NCBI GenBank assembly: GCA_012270695.1
Contig: JAAXHV010000028.1
Coordinates: 1-5,945, forward strand
Origin: Gammaproteobacteria bacterium
GTDB taxonomy: Bacteria; Pseudomonadota; Gammaproteobacteria; Eutrophobiales; Eutrophobiaceae
Reading direction: 5' to 3'
Length of the DNA stretch: 5,945 bases
Below, piece after piece: positions 5,492 through 5,945 of the stretch; within the stretch, counting starts at the first letter, position 1; each line of letters begins with the position of its first letter. The notes beneath the pieces were generated by a model that worked only from the letters and a program-made list of their open reading frames with translations, made no database searches and was not told the DNA's origin. The position numbers and the translations under genes are program-made.

Positions 5492-5578
5492 TCAGACACG
5501 GAAAACAGGTTTGCTCCCCGATAACTCGCACATCTCACCGCCGCTTGTCATCGACGGAAGTATGTATTTTGCATCCAT
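5492..5578 (-). CDS. Possible 28-aa small ORF between the flavoprotein and the nitrilase
   Basis: An ATG at 5576-5578 opens a 28-codon frame, beginning MDAKYILPSM, passing TSGGEMCELSG and ending KPVFRV, with a TGA at 5492. It fills most of the 135-bp gap between the flavoprotein stop and the nitrilase ATG, on the same strand. No convincing ribosome binding site precedes it (CCCACCA). I recognise no family. It could be a small protein, a leader peptide, or simply a chance frame in a spacer; the evidence is positional only. Confidence 0.2.
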   Translation of the reverse strand: MDAKYILPSMTSGGEMCELSGSKPVFRV

Positions 5579-5594
5579 TGGTGGGATATGCGGG

Positions 5595-5945
5595 TTAAAA
5601 ATCAAAATCATCTTCTTCTCGCAATCCCAGGTCCAGGAGGATTTCGTTGGCGGCAATGGAGCCCATGCCGCAGATGCCGCCGCCAGGGTGGCAGGACGGG
5701 CCGGTCATATAGAATTTTTTGATGGGGCCGCGATAGTTGGCATAATTCGGAAACGGCCGAAACGCCCCCATCTGGGCCAGAGTACGTTCACCGCCGGTGG
5801 TGACACCCCGGTAAAAGCACAGGTTTGCCCTGGCCAGACTCGGCCCGGTTTCTACGTATTCCGCCAGTATATTATCATCGTCCATATTGGTCGTGTAATT
5901 TCGCAACTGTTTGAGCAAGGTGTTGCGTACATAAGCCGGGCCAAG
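5595..5945 (-). CDS. CrtI/phytoene dehydrogenase-like FAD-dependent oxidoreductase, C-terminal part (partial at window edge)
   Basis: The last 116 codons are present and the frame is open to the right edge, so the start lies outside. Residues 78-101 (FYMTGPSCHPGGGICGMG, then SIAANEIL) are the C-terminal FAD-contacting motif of the CrtI-type NAD(P)/FAD amine-oxidase-like flavoproteins, usually seen as TGAxxHPGGGVxG. Such enzymes desaturate or oxidise carotenoids, but most bacterial members of this broad group are uncharacterised and nothing here points to carotenoids. The end is acidic (LREEDDFDF). It is upstream of the nitrilase on the same strand with a 135-bp gap and no obvious terminator, so an operon is plausible. 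Confidence 0.82.
   Translation of the reverse strand, partial: LGPAYVRNTLLKQLRNYTTNMDDDNILAEYVETGPSLARANLCFYRGVTTGGERTLAQMGAFRPFPNYANYRGPIKKFYMTGPSCHPGGGICGMGSIAANEILLDLGLREEDDFDF

Noticed and set aside
5460..5531. Longer nitrilase start at 5531
   Set aside because: The extra 24 residues do not resemble the family N-terminus, while GAAGG is well placed for the ATG at 5457-5459.

Overview
The window reads as chromosomal DNA of a gammaproteobacterium. The clearest marker is a full-length DapD whose sequence, length (273 aa) and active-site numbering (D141, E189) follow the Escherichia coli type closely. GC content is moderate to high in the genes, with one AT-rich island at about 3886-4070. 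The mix of a conserved biosynthetic gene with accessory genes (a secreted-type RTX protein, a PhyH dioxygenase, a nitrilase) would suit a free-living, perhaps marine, bacterium, but the lineage below class cannot be told from this window.

Layout. Positions 1-89 hold the 5' end of a minus-strand isopropylmalate dehydrogenase-type gene (leuB), which leaves the window on the left. A 218-bp divergent spacer separates it from plus-strand dapD (308-1129, lysine and diaminopimelate biosynthesis). Everything to the right is on the minus strand and falls into two blocks. Block A, read right to left, is a PhyH-family 2-oxoglutarate/Fe(II) dioxygenase (3025-3870) joined by a TGATG stop/start overlap to an acidic RTX calcium-binding protein (1241-3025) with an N-terminal PPC-like beta domain and a type I secretion style C-terminus. 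Block B is the C-terminal end of a CrtI/phytoene-dehydrogenase-like flavoprotein (5595 to the window edge), a possible 28-aa ORF (5492-5578), a carbon-nitrogen hydrolase with an intact Glu-Lys-Cys triad (4299-5459), and an 80-aa unknown protein with a short hydrophobic, arginine-rich tail (4052-4294).

Between the two blocks is a 110-bp element (3954-4067) built of inverted heptanucleotide arrays around a GC-rich hairpin. It supplies the last codons and the stop of the 80-aa gene. A near-perfect 21-bp direct repeat (20/21) brackets the RTX gene. One copy is the 3' end of the PhyH gene and the other lies in the dapD/RTX convergent spacer, which suggests that the RTX gene was inserted behind the dioxygenase or that this end was rearranged.

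The most unusual points are the translational coupling of a cytoplasmic dioxygenase to an exported RTX protein, the repeat bracketing that RTX gene, the heptamer element, and the uncharacterised flavoprotein-nitrilase-small protein operon. The window shows no transport genes, transposases, tRNA, rRNA or CRISPR.
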